Part shown: piece by piece, positions 41,067 through 49,497 of the stretch
Layout: the number at the start of each line of letters is the position of its first letter
Position numbering within the stretch: position 1 is the first letter of the stretch
Assembly (NCBI GenBank): GCA_021201135.1
Contig: JAJQGT010000006.1
Coordinates: 623,548 to 687,547 of the forward strand
DNA: 64,000 nucleotides
Source: Oscillospiraceae bacterium
GTDB taxonomy: Bacteria; Bacillota; Clostridia; Oscillospirales; Ruminococcaceae
Direction: 5' to 3'
Notes under the pieces: model-generated
The model's database searches: none
Told to the model about the DNA's origin: nothing
Seen by the model: only the letters and a program-made list of their open reading frames with translations
Made by a program: the position numbers and the translations under genes

Positions 41067-41097
41067 CGCATACGTCAGATTGACACATGTGTCAGAT
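41047..41097. repeat. Three tandem 17-bp palindromic units
   Basis: TGACGCATGTGTCA-GGT-TGACGCATACGTCA-GAT-TGACACATGTGTCA-GAT; third unit is a perfect 14-bp palindrome. Confidence 0.9.
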
Positions 41098-41125
41098 TAA
41101 AATTGCCATCTCCATCTCTCACCAT

Positions 41126-41168
41126 GGTGCGCTTTGGTTCTTTTCGGAGCCGGGCGCACCGCCTTTTT
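41126..41168 (+). terminator. Terminator downstream of GH10
   Basis: GGTGCGC...GCGCACC followed by GCCTTTTT. Confidence 0.75.
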
Positions 41169-41234
41169 CCCGAAATAAATTTTGAATCAGCATAAGATAA
41201 CTATTGACATTTTGGCACGCTCTGCTTATAATAT

Positions 41235-41475
41235 AAAAGAGGTAGAGGCGCGGTATGCCAAGAGTAGCGATGCCATGTTGACCGCCGAGGTCGGCATTTG
41301 CGAAAGGGACTACTGCCGAGGACGCTTTACGGCAAAAAAGTGATCCGGCAATGCGGTTAATATCCGTTTTGCTGTCGCACCAAAAGTGCGGAGAGCTATC
41401 GACGTTTCATACTGCGCGGCTGTACGCGCTTATAATGAATCGGCGGCAGCTGCTCTTTGCGGCTGTCTTTTTGTT
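41235..41475 (+). ncRNA. Lysine riboswitch (L-box) with expression-platform terminator
   Basis: AGAGGTAGAGGCGC...CAAGAGTAG...GCGAAAGGGACTACTGCCGAGG...GGAGAGCTATC; P1 GCGCGGTATG (41248-41257) with CATACTGCGC (41408-41417); terminator GGCAGCTGC TCTTT GCGGCTGTC TTTTTG (41445-41472); upstream of dapA. Confidence 0.93.
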
Positions 41476-41521
41476 TTGTAATCCAAATCTAACTCAAAAT
41501 AAACAATAAGAGGTTATCATC

Positions 41522-42406
41522 ATGAAGCACACTGTATTCAGGGGAGCGGCAACCGCTCTTATAACTCCGTTCAAGGACGGGGCTGTCGACTATGAAAGCT
41601 ACGAAAGAATTCTCGAACAGCAGATTTCCGGGGGCATTGAGGCTCTGGTCGTAGCGGGAACCACCGGCGAGGGCTCGACCCTTACCGACGAGGAGCACAA
41701 GAAAATAATCGAATTCACCGTCGAGAAGGTCAACCACCGCGTTCCTGTAATTGCCGGAACCGGCTCGAACGACACGGCTTATGCCGTCGAGCTTTCGAGA
41801 TTCGCAACTCAGGCGGGAGCGGACGCACTTCTCCTCGTTTCGCCCTACTACAACAAGGCGACTCAGGAAGGACTTTATCAGAGCTTCAAGCTCATTGCGG
41901 AGTCCTGCGGCGCACCCTGCATCCTCTATAACGTTCCGTCAAGAACGGGATGCAACATCAAGCCCGCAACTGCGGCAAGGCTTGCTGAGATTGACAACAT
42001 CGTCGCAATAAAAGAAGCATCGGGAGATATTTCTCAGGTAGCGGAGCTTGCGGCTCTTGCCGGCGACAAGCTTGATATCTACTCGGGCAACGACAACCAG
42101 ATTGTCCCGATTCTTTCTCTCGGCGGCTCGGGAGTTATCTCTGTTCTTTCGAACGTTCTTCCGCATGAGACCAACGAAATCTGCACAAAGTTCTTTGAGG
42201 GGGATGTTGCGGGTTCACGCGAAATGCAACTCAAGTACCTTCCGCTTATTGACGCTCTCTTCTGCGAGGTCAACCCGATTCCCGCAAAGGCGGCGATGGC
42301 GGCTATGGGGCTTTGCGAAAACGAGCTGAGGCTTCCGCTTACACCTATGGAAAAAGAGCACCTTGACAAGATGCTGGGAATTATGAAAAACGAAGGGATT
42401 ATATGA
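41522..42406 (+). CDS. dapA: 4-hydroxy-tetrahydrodipicolinate synthase
   Basis: GAATALITPFKDGAVDYESYERILEQQISGGIEALVVAGTTGEGSTL; LYNVPSRTGCNI; VAIKEASGD. Confidence 0.96.
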   Translation: MKHTVFRGAATALITPFKDGAVDYESYERILEQQISGGIEALVVAGTTGEGSTLTDEEHKKIIEFTVEKVNHRVPVIAGTGSNDTAYAVELSRFATQAGADALLLVSPYYNKATQEGLYQSFKLIAESCGAPCILYNVPSRTGCNIKPATAARLAEIDNIVAIKEASGDISQVAELAALAGDKLDIYSGNDNQIVPILSLGGSGVISVLSNVLPHETNEICTKFFEGDVAGSREMQLKYLPLIDALFCEVNPIPAKAAMAAMGLCENELRLPLTPMEKEHLDKMLGIMKNEGII

Positions 42407-42409
42407 TTT

Positions 42410-43714
42410 ATGGAGTCTGTTCTTACTGACAACGTGACTGTCCGCGACGGCGAGCTCTTCTTCTCGGAGCAAAGCGCGTCGTCGCTTGCAAAAAAATACG
42501 GCACTCCCCTTTATCTCATGGATGAAGGGAGAATCCGCCGGAACTGCCATGAATATAAATCCGCTCTTGACGAGTTCTATGGAAACGGTGCCGAGGCCAT
42601 CTATGCCGGAAAGGCGTGTTGCTTCAAGGCGATTTATAAGATTATTGACAAAGAGGGCTTGGGAGCGGATCTGGTCTCGGTCGGAGAAATCCACACAGCG
42701 AGACTTGCGGGCTTCCCTCTTGAAAAAGCCTACTTCCAGGGGAACAACAAGACCGACAGCGATATTGAATACGCAATAGACGCCGGTGTCGGCTATTTCG
42801 TCTGCGACAATGTCGAGGAAGTCGATGCGATTTCCGAAATCGCCGGCAAAAAGGGCGTCACGCAGAAGATTCTTTTGAGATTGACTCCGGGCATCGACCC
42901 TCATACATACGACGAAGTGGCGACCGGCAAGGTCGATTCGAAGTTCGGCACTGCCATCGAAACCGGTCAGGCGGAGGAGATTACGAAATACACCCTCACG
43001 AAGCCGAACATTAAGCTTTCCGGCTTCCATTGCCATGTCGGGTCGATGGTGTTCGATTCGGATACGTTCATAAGAAGTGCCGAGATTATGCTCGGTTTCT
43101 GCAAGCTGATGAACGAAAAGTACGGCTACGTCACCGAAATACTCGACCTTGGCGGAGGATATGGCGTAAGATACGTTGAATCACAGCCGGTTATCAGTAT
43201 CAGAGATAATATTAAACAGGTTTCAGAGTTTATTAAGGCTGAGTGCGAGAAGCTTGGCATTGCTCTCCCCTCTCTGAGATTGGAGCCCGGAAGAAGCATT
43301 GTCGCCGACGCGGGAATGACGCTTTACACCGTAGGCACCGTCAAGAGGATTACCGGGTACAAGAACTATGTCTCGATCGACGGCGGCATGACCGACAACC
43401 CGAGATATGCGCTTTATCACTCGGCTTACACTGTTCTCACTGCGAACAAAGCAAGCGAAGAGAAAACTTTGAAGTGTGATTTAGTAGGTAGATGCTGTGA
43501 GTCGGGAGATATCGTCCAGCCGGATGTAATGTTCCCCGAAAGCATCCAGAGGGGCGACATTGTTGCCGTTCTCACGACCGGTGCTTACAACTACTCGATG
43601 GCTTCGAACTATAATCGTATCGAAAGACCTCCGATTGTTATGGTTGACGGCGAGACGGATTATCTTGCCGTGAGACGCGAAACTCTTGAAGATCTGACGG
43701 CTTGCGACCTTTGA
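42410..43714 (+). CDS. lysA: Diaminopimelate decarboxylase
   Basis: AIYAGKACCFKAIYKI; GFHCHVGSMVFD; LDLGGGYGVRY; GRCCESGDIV. Confidence 0.95.
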   Translation: MESVLTDNVTVRDGELFFSEQSASSLAKKYGTPLYLMDEGRIRRNCHEYKSALDEFYGNGAEAIYAGKACCFKAIYKIIDKEGLGADLVSVGEIHTARLAGFPLEKAYFQGNNKTDSDIEYAIDAGVGYFVCDNVEEVDAISEIAGKKGVTQKILLRLTPGIDPHTYDEVATGKVDSKFGTAIETGQAEEITKYTLTKPNIKLSGFHCHVGSMVFDSDTFIRSAEIMLGFCKLMNEKYGYVTEILDLGGGYGVRYVESQPVISIRDNIKQVSEFIKAECEKLGIALPSLRLEPGRSIVADAGMTLYTVGTVKRITGYKNYVSIDGGMTDNPRYALYHSAYTVLTANKASEEKTLKCDLVGRCCESGDIVQPDVMFPESIQRGDIVAVLTTGAYNYSMASNYNRIERPPIVMVDGETDYLAVRRETLEDLTACDL

Positions 43715-43725
43715 AAGGACAAAGT

Positions 43726-44559
43726 ATGAAATTTACGAAGATGCACGGAGCGGGAAACGATTATATCTACTTCAACTGCTTCGAGGAAAAGATTGACGAC
43801 CCGGAGGCTCTGTCGATTAAGCTTTCCGACCGGCATTTCTCGGTCGGGGGCGACGGAATCGTGCTTATCATGCCCTCGGAGGTTGCCGATTTCAGGATGC
43901 GAATGTTCAACACCGACGGGAGCGAAGGCAAGATGTGCGGCAACGCCTCGAGGTGCATAGGAAAATATGTCTATGAAAAAGGGCTTACGGATAAGACCAC
44001 AGTCACGCTCGAAACCCTTGCCGGAATCAAGACGCTTAATCTTGACGTTAAGGACGGCAAAGTCGAAAGCGTCTGCGTTGACATGGGCAAAGCGGAGTTC
44101 AGAGCTCCCCTGATTCCCGTTGTGTCAGATAAAAACGAAGTTATCAACGAGCCGCTCGAAGTCGGCGGCAAAGAATATCGGGTTACATGTGTCTCGATGG
44201 GAAATCCGCACTGCGTCACGTTTGTGGATGAAGTGAAGAGCCTGGAGCTCACGAAAATTGGTGTGCTGTTCGAGAACAACGAAATTTTCCCAGAAAGAGT
44301 CAACACCGAGTTTATCAGAGTCATAGATTCGCACACTCTCGAGATGCGTGTCTGGGAGCGTGGAAGCGGCGAAACCCTTGCCTGCGGCACGGGAGCCTGT
44401 GCAAGCGTTGCGGCGGCTGTTAAGAACGGAATCTGCAAAGCCGGCGAAGAGATTACAGTCAAGCTCTTGGGCGGCGATTTATTCATAACCTGCTCGGAGG
44501 AATACGACATAAAAATGCGTGGCGGAGCGGAGTTTGCATTCGACGGCGAAATCAAATAG
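43726..44559 (+). CDS. dapF: Diaminopimelate epimerase
   Basis: KMHGAGNDYIYF; DGSEGKMCGNASRCIGKYVYE; ERGSGETLACGTGACA. Confidence 0.96.
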   Translation: MKFTKMHGAGNDYIYFNCFEEKIDDPEALSIKLSDRHFSVGGDGIVLIMPSEVADFRMRMFNTDGSEGKMCGNASRCIGKYVYEKGLTDKTTVTLETLAGIKTLNLDVKDGKVESVCVDMGKAEFRAPLIPVVSDKNEVINEPLEVGGKEYRVTCVSMGNPHCVTFVDEVKSLELTKIGVLFENNEIFPERVNTEFIRVIDSHTLEMRVWERGSGETLACGTGACASVAAAVKNGICKAGEEITVKLLGGDLFITCSEEYDIKMRGGAEFAFDGEIK

Positions 44560-44569
44560 GAGGATTCAG

Positions 44570-45751
44570 ATGAAAGCTAACAAGAATTTTTACAAGATAG
44601 AGCAGAATTATCTCTTTGCGGAGGTTGCCGAGAGGACTGCGAAATATTCGAAAGAGCACCCCGAGGCGAAGATTATCAAGATGGGTATCGGAGATGTTAC
44701 CCTTCCCCTCTGCGAAGCTGTTACCGACGCAATGCACAAGGCGGTTTCGGAGATGGGAGTCAAGGAGACCTTCAAGGGCTACGGCGAATACAGGGGCTAT
44801 GATTTCCTCTGCGAGAGCATTGTCGGGTATTACAAGGGCTTCGGAGTTGATTTGGAAACTGAAGAAGTATTCGTTTCCGAAGGTGCAAAAACAGATCTCG
44901 GCAATATTCTCGACCTCTTCGACAGCGACAACACTGTTCTTGTAACCGACCCTGTTTATCCCGTTTATGTCGACACGAATATACTTGCCGGCAGAAAGAT
45001 TGTTTATGCTGACGCCACGGAGGGCAACGACTTCCTTCCGATGCCGGATTATGCGGTCGAAGCGGACATAATCTATCTCTGCTCTCCGAACAATCCGACC
45101 GGTGCGGCTTACACAAGGGCTCAGCTTAAAGAATGGATTGACTATGCACTCTCGAAGAACGCCGTAATCCTCCTCGACTCGGCTTATGAGGCGTTCATCA
45201 CCGACCCGGACGTGCCGCATACGGCTTATGAGGTCGAGGGCGCAAAGAAGTGCGTTATCGAAATCTGCTCGCTCTCGAAGACTGCGGGCTTCACGGGAAC
45301 AAGATGCGGTTATACCATCGTCCCGAAGGCTCTCGAGTTTGACGAGGATATGAACAAGCTCTGGCTGAGACGCCAGTCGACAAAGTTCAACGGCGTTTCC
45401 TATATCGTTCAGTGCGGTGCGAATGCGGTCTTTACCCCCGAGGGTCAGAAGGGCGTCAAGGAGAACATCGCCTATTATCAGGAGAATGCGAAGATTATGA
45501 TGGCGGCTCTTGACGAATGCGGCATCAAGTATTTCGGCGGCAAGAATTCGCCTTATATCTGGCTGAGATGCCCCGATGGGCTCGGCTCGTGGGAGTTTTT
45601 CGACAAGCTCCTTGAAGAGGCGAACGTCGTCGGCACGCCCGGCGAAGGCTTCGGCAAGAACGGCAAGGGCTACTTGAGGCTTACATCCTTCTCGACCCAC
45701 GAGAACACCGTGGAGGCTATGAGAAGACTGAAGAAAATGCTCGGAAAATAA
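44570..45751 (+). CDS. dapL: LL-diaminopimelate aminotransferase
   Basis: IKMGIGDVTLPL; VFVSEGAKTDLGNILDLF; IYLCSPNNPTGAAY; SLSKTAGFTGTRCGYTIVP. Confidence 0.96.
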   Translation: MKANKNFYKIEQNYLFAEVAERTAKYSKEHPEAKIIKMGIGDVTLPLCEAVTDAMHKAVSEMGVKETFKGYGEYRGYDFLCESIVGYYKGFGVDLETEEVFVSEGAKTDLGNILDLFDSDNTVLVTDPVYPVYVDTNILAGRKIVYADATEGNDFLPMPDYAVEADIIYLCSPNNPTGAAYTRAQLKEWIDYALSKNAVILLDSAYEAFITDPDVPHTAYEVEGAKKCVIEICSLSKTAGFTGTRCGYTIVPKALEFDEDMNKLWLRRQSTKFNGVSYIVQCGANAVFTPEGQKGVKENIAYYQENAKIMMAALDECGIKYFGGKNSPYIWLRCPDGLGSWEFFDKLLEEANVVGTPGEGFGKNGKGYLRLTSFSTHENTVEAMRRLKKMLGK

Positions 45752-45772
45752 ACTTTATGGGAGGTTACGGCG

Positions 45773-46153
45773 ATGACGCGAAACGAGGTTTTTGACTATA
45801 TCAGGGACACCTTCGGCGTCGAGCCGGACTTCCCTTTTGATATGGATTTCGTCTCGGCGGTTGCAAGGCACCCGGACGCCAAGAAGTGGTTTGCCCTCTT
45901 GATGAGAATTCCGGCTGACAAGCTGGGTTACGACAGCACCGACGAGATTGATATCCTTACACTCAAGTGCGACCCTCTGCTCATCGATTCGCTCGTCGAA
46001 AACGACAAGGGCTTTCACAGGGCGTATCACATGAACAAACGGCAGTGGCTGACGATTGAACTGAAAGAGAACTTTGCCGACGAGGATATAAAGTATCTTC
46101 TGGGGCTCAGTTATAAATTAACGAACAGGAAGCGTAAAAATGGAAGCAGTTGA
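45773..46153 (+). CDS. MmcQ/YjbR family DNA-binding protein
   Basis: WFALLMRIPADKLG...IDILTLKCDPLLIDSL...GFHRAYHMNKRQWLTIEL. Confidence 0.85.
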   Translation: MTRNEVFDYIRDTFGVEPDFPFDMDFVSAVARHPDAKKWFALLMRIPADKLGYDSTDEIDILTLKCDPLLIDSLVENDKGFHRAYHMNKRQWLTIELKENFADEDIKYLLGLSYKLTNRKRKNGSS

Positions 46154-46661
46154 AAACATTCTTAAAAGAAGAAGCATAAGAAAGTACACTGACAAGAAAA
46201 TCGACGAAGAGACGATGCACAAGCTCCTCGAGTGCGGCATGGCGGGTCCCACATGCGTGAACGCCCGGGACTGGGCTTTTATCGTGGTTGACGACAAGGA
46301 GCTCTTAACCGAGCTTTCCCACTGCAACGGCAGAGCCGCAGGGATGCTCCCCGACGCCGCCGCGGCGATTATCGTCTGTGGAGACCTTGACAGGGCATTC
46401 TCAAGAGCCCCCGACTACTGGATTGAGGACGCATCTATCGCCACGCAGAATATAATCCTTGCCGCAAACGGTATGGGCTTGGGAGCCGTATGGCTCGGGA
46501 CCTATCCGCAGGAAGATAAGGTTGAGAACGTCAAAGAGCTTATGAAGCTCCCCGATGAGATTGTTCCCCTGTCGGTAATTGCTCTCGGTTATCCCGACGA
46601 AACGAAAGACGACGACAAGATAACTTACGAAGAAAGCAGGGTGCATTATAACAAATGGTGA
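46140..46661 (+). CDS. Nitroreductase family protein
   Basis: NILKRRSIRKYTDKKI; GPTCVNARDW; MGLGAVWLGTYP; ALGYPDE. Confidence 0.92.
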   Translation: MEAVENILKRRSIRKYTDKKIDEETMHKLLECGMAGPTCVNARDWAFIVVDDKELLTELSHCNGRAAGMLPDAAAAIIVCGDLDRAFSRAPDYWIEDASIATQNIILAANGMGLGAVWLGTYPQEDKVENVKELMKLPDEIVPLSVIALGYPDETKDDDKITYEESRVHYNKW

Positions 46662-47827
46662 AAAAAATTATTGCAATACTTCTCAGCATAGCTATGCTGA
46701 CTGTGGGGCTGACCGGTTGCGGGAGTTCTGAAAACGAAATTGAAATTGACGAGGATGTGCTTAGCGTGAACAGCTTTTTGCCAACAGAAAAATATGTGAA
46801 GAAATTGGGACGTACCGAAGAGGTCGATAGCGGTCTCTGGCTCGCCTATTCCGGCTCGGGTGCGGAGTTCTCCTTCAACGGAACCAAGGCGACCATTACC
46901 CTTCTTGGCGACGACACCATTAACAGTGAAGACTGGAACAGCGTTCCGAGAATCGCGATTTATGTGAACGACGAGCTTGTCATCGATGAAATGCTGATGG
47001 ACGAGTCAACAAGCTTCACCGTCTTTGAAAGCGAAACCGCTCAGGACTGCGTTATAAGAATAGTCAAGCTCTCGGAAACCGGGAACTCCACCTGCGTCAT
47101 TGGCTCCATTGAAGTCGAGGCTTATGGCGCGATCAAGCCCACTGAGGATAAAGAGCACACTATTGAGTTTGTCGGCGACTCTATCACTTGCGGCTACGGC
47201 GTCGATGCGGAGGACCAGAACTCTTCCTTCTCGACGAGGACAGAGAACGCTTCGAAGTCATATGCCTATCTGACGGCTCAGCTTCTTGACGCCGACTACA
47301 GCCTTGTTTCGAAGAGCGGTCACGGAATCATCTCCGGCTACACCTCCGACGGAACGATTCAGTCGTGGGGCGTTATGTCACAGTTCTACGAGTGCTTTGG
47401 CTCCGGTTCGGGCACCGTCGGCGGCGTCACTCCCGATTCGGTTGAGTGGGACTTCAAGAATAATCCCGTCGACCTCGTCGTTATAAATCTCGGGACGAAC
47501 GACTACAGCTACACCGGCACCGACGCGGACAAGCAGGCTGAATACAAGACCGCATATGTTGAATTCATCAAGACGGTTCGCGACGACAACCCCGACGCCT
47601 ACATCATCTGTGCCCTCGGAATCATGGGCAACGAGCTCTATCCGATGGTTGAGGCGGCAGTAAGTGAGTATGCTGCCGAAACCGGCGATGATAAAGTCAC
47701 GAGCTTCGAGTTTGATGTGCAGAGCGCTTCGGACGGCTACGGCGCCGACTGGCACCCGAGCGAGGTTACTCAGGAGAAATCTGCGGAAGCTCTGGCGGAG
47801 TTTATAAAAGAGTGGCTCGGGTGGTAA
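46655..47827 (+). CDS. SGNH/GDSL hydrolase lipoprotein, CE2-like carbohydrate esterase
   Basis: Lipobox TGCG; FVGDSITCGYGVDAED; VINLGTNDYSYTG; DWHPSEVTQEKSA. Confidence 0.88.
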   Translation: MVKKIIAILLSIAMLTVGLTGCGSSENEIEIDEDVLSVNSFLPTEKYVKKLGRTEEVDSGLWLAYSGSGAEFSFNGTKATITLLGDDTINSEDWNSVPRIAIYVNDELVIDEMLMDESTSFTVFESETAQDCVIRIVKLSETGNSTCVIGSIEVEAYGAIKPTEDKEHTIEFVGDSITCGYGVDAEDQNSSFSTRTENASKSYAYLTAQLLDADYSLVSKSGHGIISGYTSDGTIQSWGVMSQFYECFGSGSGTVGGVTPDSVEWDFKNNPVDLVVINLGTNDYSYTGTDADKQAEYKTAYVEFIKTVRDDNPDAYIICALGIMGNELYPMVEAAVSEYAAETGDDKVTSFEFDVQSASDGYGADWHPSEVTQEKSAEALAEFIKEWLGW

Positions 47828-47852
47828 CTAATCCCCCAAAAGTCAAAAAAAT

Positions 47853-47880
47853 AAAAGGCTCATTGCGAGCCTTTTTATTT
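47853..47880. terminator. Convergent terminator
   Basis: AAAAGGCTC ATTGC GAGCCTTTT. Confidence 0.8.
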
Positions 47881-47885
47881 TTGCA

Positions 47886-48491
47886 TTATTCCGCCAGTTG
47901 ACATCTGACCGTTACCCTCGCCTGTCCGGAGCGGGTGCAGGTGAAGAGCGTCAGGTCCCAGTCGCCGGTTATCATTTCGCTGATTGCCGTCGGCTGAAGG
48001 GTTTCGACTTCGATTACCTCGTATTCGTAGACCGTTCCCGTAACGTCAGTGAACGTGATTTCGGCGCCGATGTCGAGGTCCTTGATGTTTCCGAAGTGGC
48101 GCTCGTAGTTATGGGCGCAAATTACCAAGTTGCCCGCCGAGGCGCTACCTGTGTAGCGTGCCGGCGAGTTTTTCAGCCCGGCATAGCTCCACTCGGAAAG
48201 CACCGGGAGCTCCAAGCCGAAGGACGGGATTGAGAGCACGCCGATATAACTGTCGCCGTCGACATCGAGGCTGACGACCGAATAGCTGTTGCCGTCCTCG
48301 TCCTCTTCAACCGAGAGTGTATATTCCGAGCCGACTGCGCTTGTCATGGCGTCGGTGAGCTTTTCCTCAGCCTCAATCGAAGCCGTCGCGGCTCTTTCCG
48401 CATCGTATCTGTTATAGAGATAGAGGGACAGGGCGCCAATCATCAATAATATGCCGACGACGATTAGCAGTCGTCCGATTACTTTTTTCAA
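47886..48491 (-). CDS. Sortase (class unassigned, HNYxxHFG type)
   Basis: ICAHNYERHFGNIKDL, LTLFTCTRSGQARVTVRC; TTG start overlapping the upstream sortase by 4 nt. Confidence 0.82.
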   Translation of the reverse strand: MKKVIGRLLIVVGILLMIGALSLYLYNRYDAERAATASIEAEEKLTDAMTSAVGSEYTLSVEEDEDGNSYSVVSLDVDGDSYIGVLSIPSFGLELPVLSEWSYAGLKNSPARYTGSASAGNLVICAHNYERHFGNIKDLDIGAEITFTDVTGTVYEYEVIEVETLQPTAISEMITGDWDLTLFTCTRSGQARVTVRCQLAE

Positions 48492-49441
48492 CGGTCGTCC
48501 CTCCAGTTTTGCTTTTTCTTTTTCGGAAGTGATACAACGATGAACAGCAGGATTACGAGCGGCACCGCGACGCAGATTGACACAAGAAGTGTGTCGATTT
48601 TGTACGCCTCGGCGGTGACTCGGATGGTGTTCTTCGTCGCTTCGGTTTCGATGCGGTGTCCGCGAACAAGAAGCCTCTGCGTGTTGATGCCGTACGGCGT
48701 GCAGGTCATCAGGGTGCAATAGTCCTGCCCGTCCTCGATATAAATATTTTGCAATTCGTTCGGGTACACAATCGAAATCTGGTCTACTTCATACGTCAGG
48801 ACTTCGTTCAGCACCGTTATCGTGAACGTGTCGCCGAGCTCCATCTGGTCAAGATGCGTGAAGAGCGTCGCACTCGGGAGTCCCCTATGCGCCGAGATGA
48901 CGCAGTGGGTGCTCTCCCCGCCGACAGGGAGGCTCGAGCCCTCAAGGTGCCCCGCACCGACCTGCAGAACGCTTGACGAAGTGCCATGATAAATCGGCAG
49001 TTGCACGTTGATTTTCTCAATCGTGATATAGCCCATAACTCCGGTGCCCGAGACATTCAGGAGCTCCGAGTAGCCGTCAATCAGGTCGGGGTTCGAGATG
49101 GCAGTAGCCGACCCGAGCTTCGCAATCGCGTCGTTATACTCCTCCGCCGCCTCGAAATAGTCGGAATAATCCGTCTCCGAAAGCGTCGCCACCGCCTCGT
49201 CATAACTCGCGACCGCCCGCGTCTGCACCTTCGAGTTCCACCAGTTCGCAAACGTCGGGTACACGACAATCGCGATTCCGAGAATCAGCACGGCAAACAA
49301 AACCGGCGTCACCAACGACCGCTTCCCCGCTCGCTTTGCGATTCGCTCGCGCTTCTTCCGATGCTTCACCTCGTCGACCGTCATTACCGCAGGGGTAAAC
49401 TCGCCAGAAGCGAAGTCGCTATTCTTTTCGTTTGGCATTGA
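48488..49441 (-). CDS. Class C (pilin) sortase
   Basis: ISAHRGLPSATLFTHLDQM; CTLMTCTPYGINTQRLLVRGHR; N-terminal and C-terminal TMs. Confidence 0.9.
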   Translation of the reverse strand, partial: SMPNEKNSDFASGEFTPAVMTVDEVKHRKKRERIAKRAGKRSLVTPVLFAVLILGIAIVVYPTFANWWNSKVQTRAVASYDEAVATLSETDYSDYFEAAEEYNDAIAKLGSATAISNPDLIDGYSELLNVSGTGVMGYITIEKINVQLPIYHGTSSSVLQVGAGHLEGSSLPVGGESTHCVISAHRGLPSATLFTHLDQMELGDTFTITVLNEVLTYEVDQISIVYPNELQNIYIEDGQDYCTLMTCTPYGINTQRLLVRGHRIETEATKNTIRVTAEAYKIDTLLVSICVAVPLVILLFIVVSLPKKKKQNWRDDR

Positions 49442-49497
49442 CTTCACTCCTTGGGTTCGTCTCTATGATGCGGGCGGATAATATCCGCCCCTACATT

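Noticed and set aside
41047-41097. Possible mini CRISPR array
   Set aside because: 17-bp period with 3-nt spacers; no real spacers and no cas genes
42215-43036. 273-aa minus-strand ORF opposite dapA/lysA
   Set aside because: Shadow ORF spanning two clear genes
44552-45700. 382-aa minus-strand ORF opposite dapL
   Set aside because: Shadow ORF of a clear DapL gene; no recognisable motifs, typical of high-GC third positions
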